Source of the DNA: Terriglobia bacterium
Lineage (GTDB): Bacteria > Acidobacteriota > Terriglobia > UBA7540
Reading direction: 5' to 3'
NCBI GenBank assembly: GCA_030040295.1
Contig: JASHTZ010000190.1
Location: 1 to 6,881, forward strand
DNA: 6,881 bases
The position numbers and the translations under genes are program-made. The notes under the pieces are model-generated. The model ran no database searches, had not been told where the DNA came from, and saw nothing but the letters and a program-made list of their open reading frames with translations. Positions 6,460 through 6,881 of this stretch are shown piece after piece (position 1 is the first letter of the stretch; each line of letters opens with the position of its first letter).

Positions 6460-6881
6460 TCAGCCAAATGCCGTCCTATGCGCCTGCCGCACGATTACTG
6501 CCGCGATGAACCCATCCATCGCGTGGAGATCGGGGCGGGTGCGGAATAATCCCTTCGAATCGAAGAGCGAAGCCAGGTGAGGGTAAAGCTTGGTGAGCTC
6601 GCCCGCACCGAGGGCTTGAAACTCCGGCGATTCGCTCAGTGTATTTTCCACAACTTGCGCGTTTTCTTCCGGTTCGAGGGAACAAGTGGCATAAACCAAT
6701 CGCCCGCCGGGCGCCAGCACCGCAAGGGCATTCCGCAGCATCCTCGTCTGCAAGTCCGCCAGCCGCGTGATGTCCTGAGAGCAGAGGCGCCACTTGATTT
6801 CCGGATTCCGCCCCAGCGTGCCCGTGCCGGAACAAGGCGCATCGAGCAGAATCCTGTCAAACCTTGTCCTGAAAGGCAGTT
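6460..6881 (-). CDS. RsmB/NOP-family RNA m5C methyltransferase, C-terminal end
   Basis: The minus-strand frame enters from the right edge and ends at TGA (6462-6460), giving 139 residues plus two bases of a split codon. It contains FDRILLDAPCSGTGTLGRNPEIKW and, further on, APGGRLVYATCSLEPEEN. These are motifs IV and VI of the RsmB/NOP SAM-dependent RNA cytosine-C5 methyltransferases. Both functional cysteines are present: the PCSG Cys (bases 6834-6832), which releases the product, and the TCS Cys (6684-6682), which attacks C6 of the base. The C-terminus MDGFIAAVIVRQ is the usual last strand. The N-terminal NusB-like or PUA region and the SAM-binding motif I would lie outside the window. The likely substrate is 16S rRNA, by family. 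It converges on the dehydratase with a 22-base gap, and there is no functional link to it. Confidence 0.92.
   Translation of the reverse strand, partial: LPFRTRFDRILLDAPCSGTGTLGRNPEIKWRLCSQDITRLADLQTRMLRNALAVLAPGGRLVYATCSLEPEENAQVVENTLSESPEFQALGAGELTKLYPHLASLFDSKGLFRTRPDLHAMDGFIAAVIVRQAHRTAFG

Overview
The window is GC-rich bacterial DNA with densely packed genes. It holds two genes cut by the window edges, read on the minus strand, and between them a four-gene block on the plus strand. Gene content and sequence style (a secreted CocE/NonD hydrolase, ExuT-like and FucP-like transporters, a UxaA-family dehydratase, a small nested palindromic repeat) would suit a soil-type heterotroph such as an Acidobacteriota member. 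That placement is an impression from protein style, not a computed result.

Layout. At the left edge, bases 1-899 (minus) encode the N-terminal part of a probably exported CocE/NonD-type serine hydrolase. Bases 900-1194 are a divergent intergenic region with a 51-bp nested palindromic element (1004-1054) and weak promoter candidates for both sides. Bases 1195-2466 (plus) are an ExuT-like MFS (major facilitator superfamily) transporter split by one in-frame TGA at 1936-1938, where family members as I recall them have tryptophan. Next come an extended SDR (short-chain dehydrogenase/reductase) sugar epimerase/dehydrogenase (2499-3518), an intact FucP-family sugar:proton symporter (3543-4853) and a UxaA-family sugar-acid dehydratase (4872-6437). 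The plus-strand genes are 32, 24 and 18 bases apart. At the right edge, 6460-6881 (minus, convergent) encode the C-terminal end of an RsmB/NOP-type RNA cytosine-C5 methyltransferase.

How the genes fit together. The plus-strand block reads as a catabolic cassette for a sugar or sugar acid: two importers, one NAD(P)-dependent SDR enzyme and one sugar-acid dehydratase. The substrate is not determined by the window. Hexuronates such as galacturonate are the simplest guess, because ExuT-like and UxaA-like proteins both belong to that pathway in known bacteria. The SDR, the FucP-type carrier and several departures of the dehydratase from E. coli UxaA leave room for another acid sugar. The interrupted ExuT-like gene may be tolerated because the FucP-like carrier is intact. 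A near-consensus sigma-70-type promoter overlaps the end of the broken gene and would start RNA almost exactly at the SDR start codon, so the three intact genes could be expressed independently of the broken one, possibly from a leaderless message.

No RNA gene, CRISPR array, insertion sequence or phage gene was seen. The points most worth a second look are the isolated nonsense codon, the promoter/leaderless arrangement at 2463-2499, and a C-x3-C-x2-C cluster in the dehydratase.
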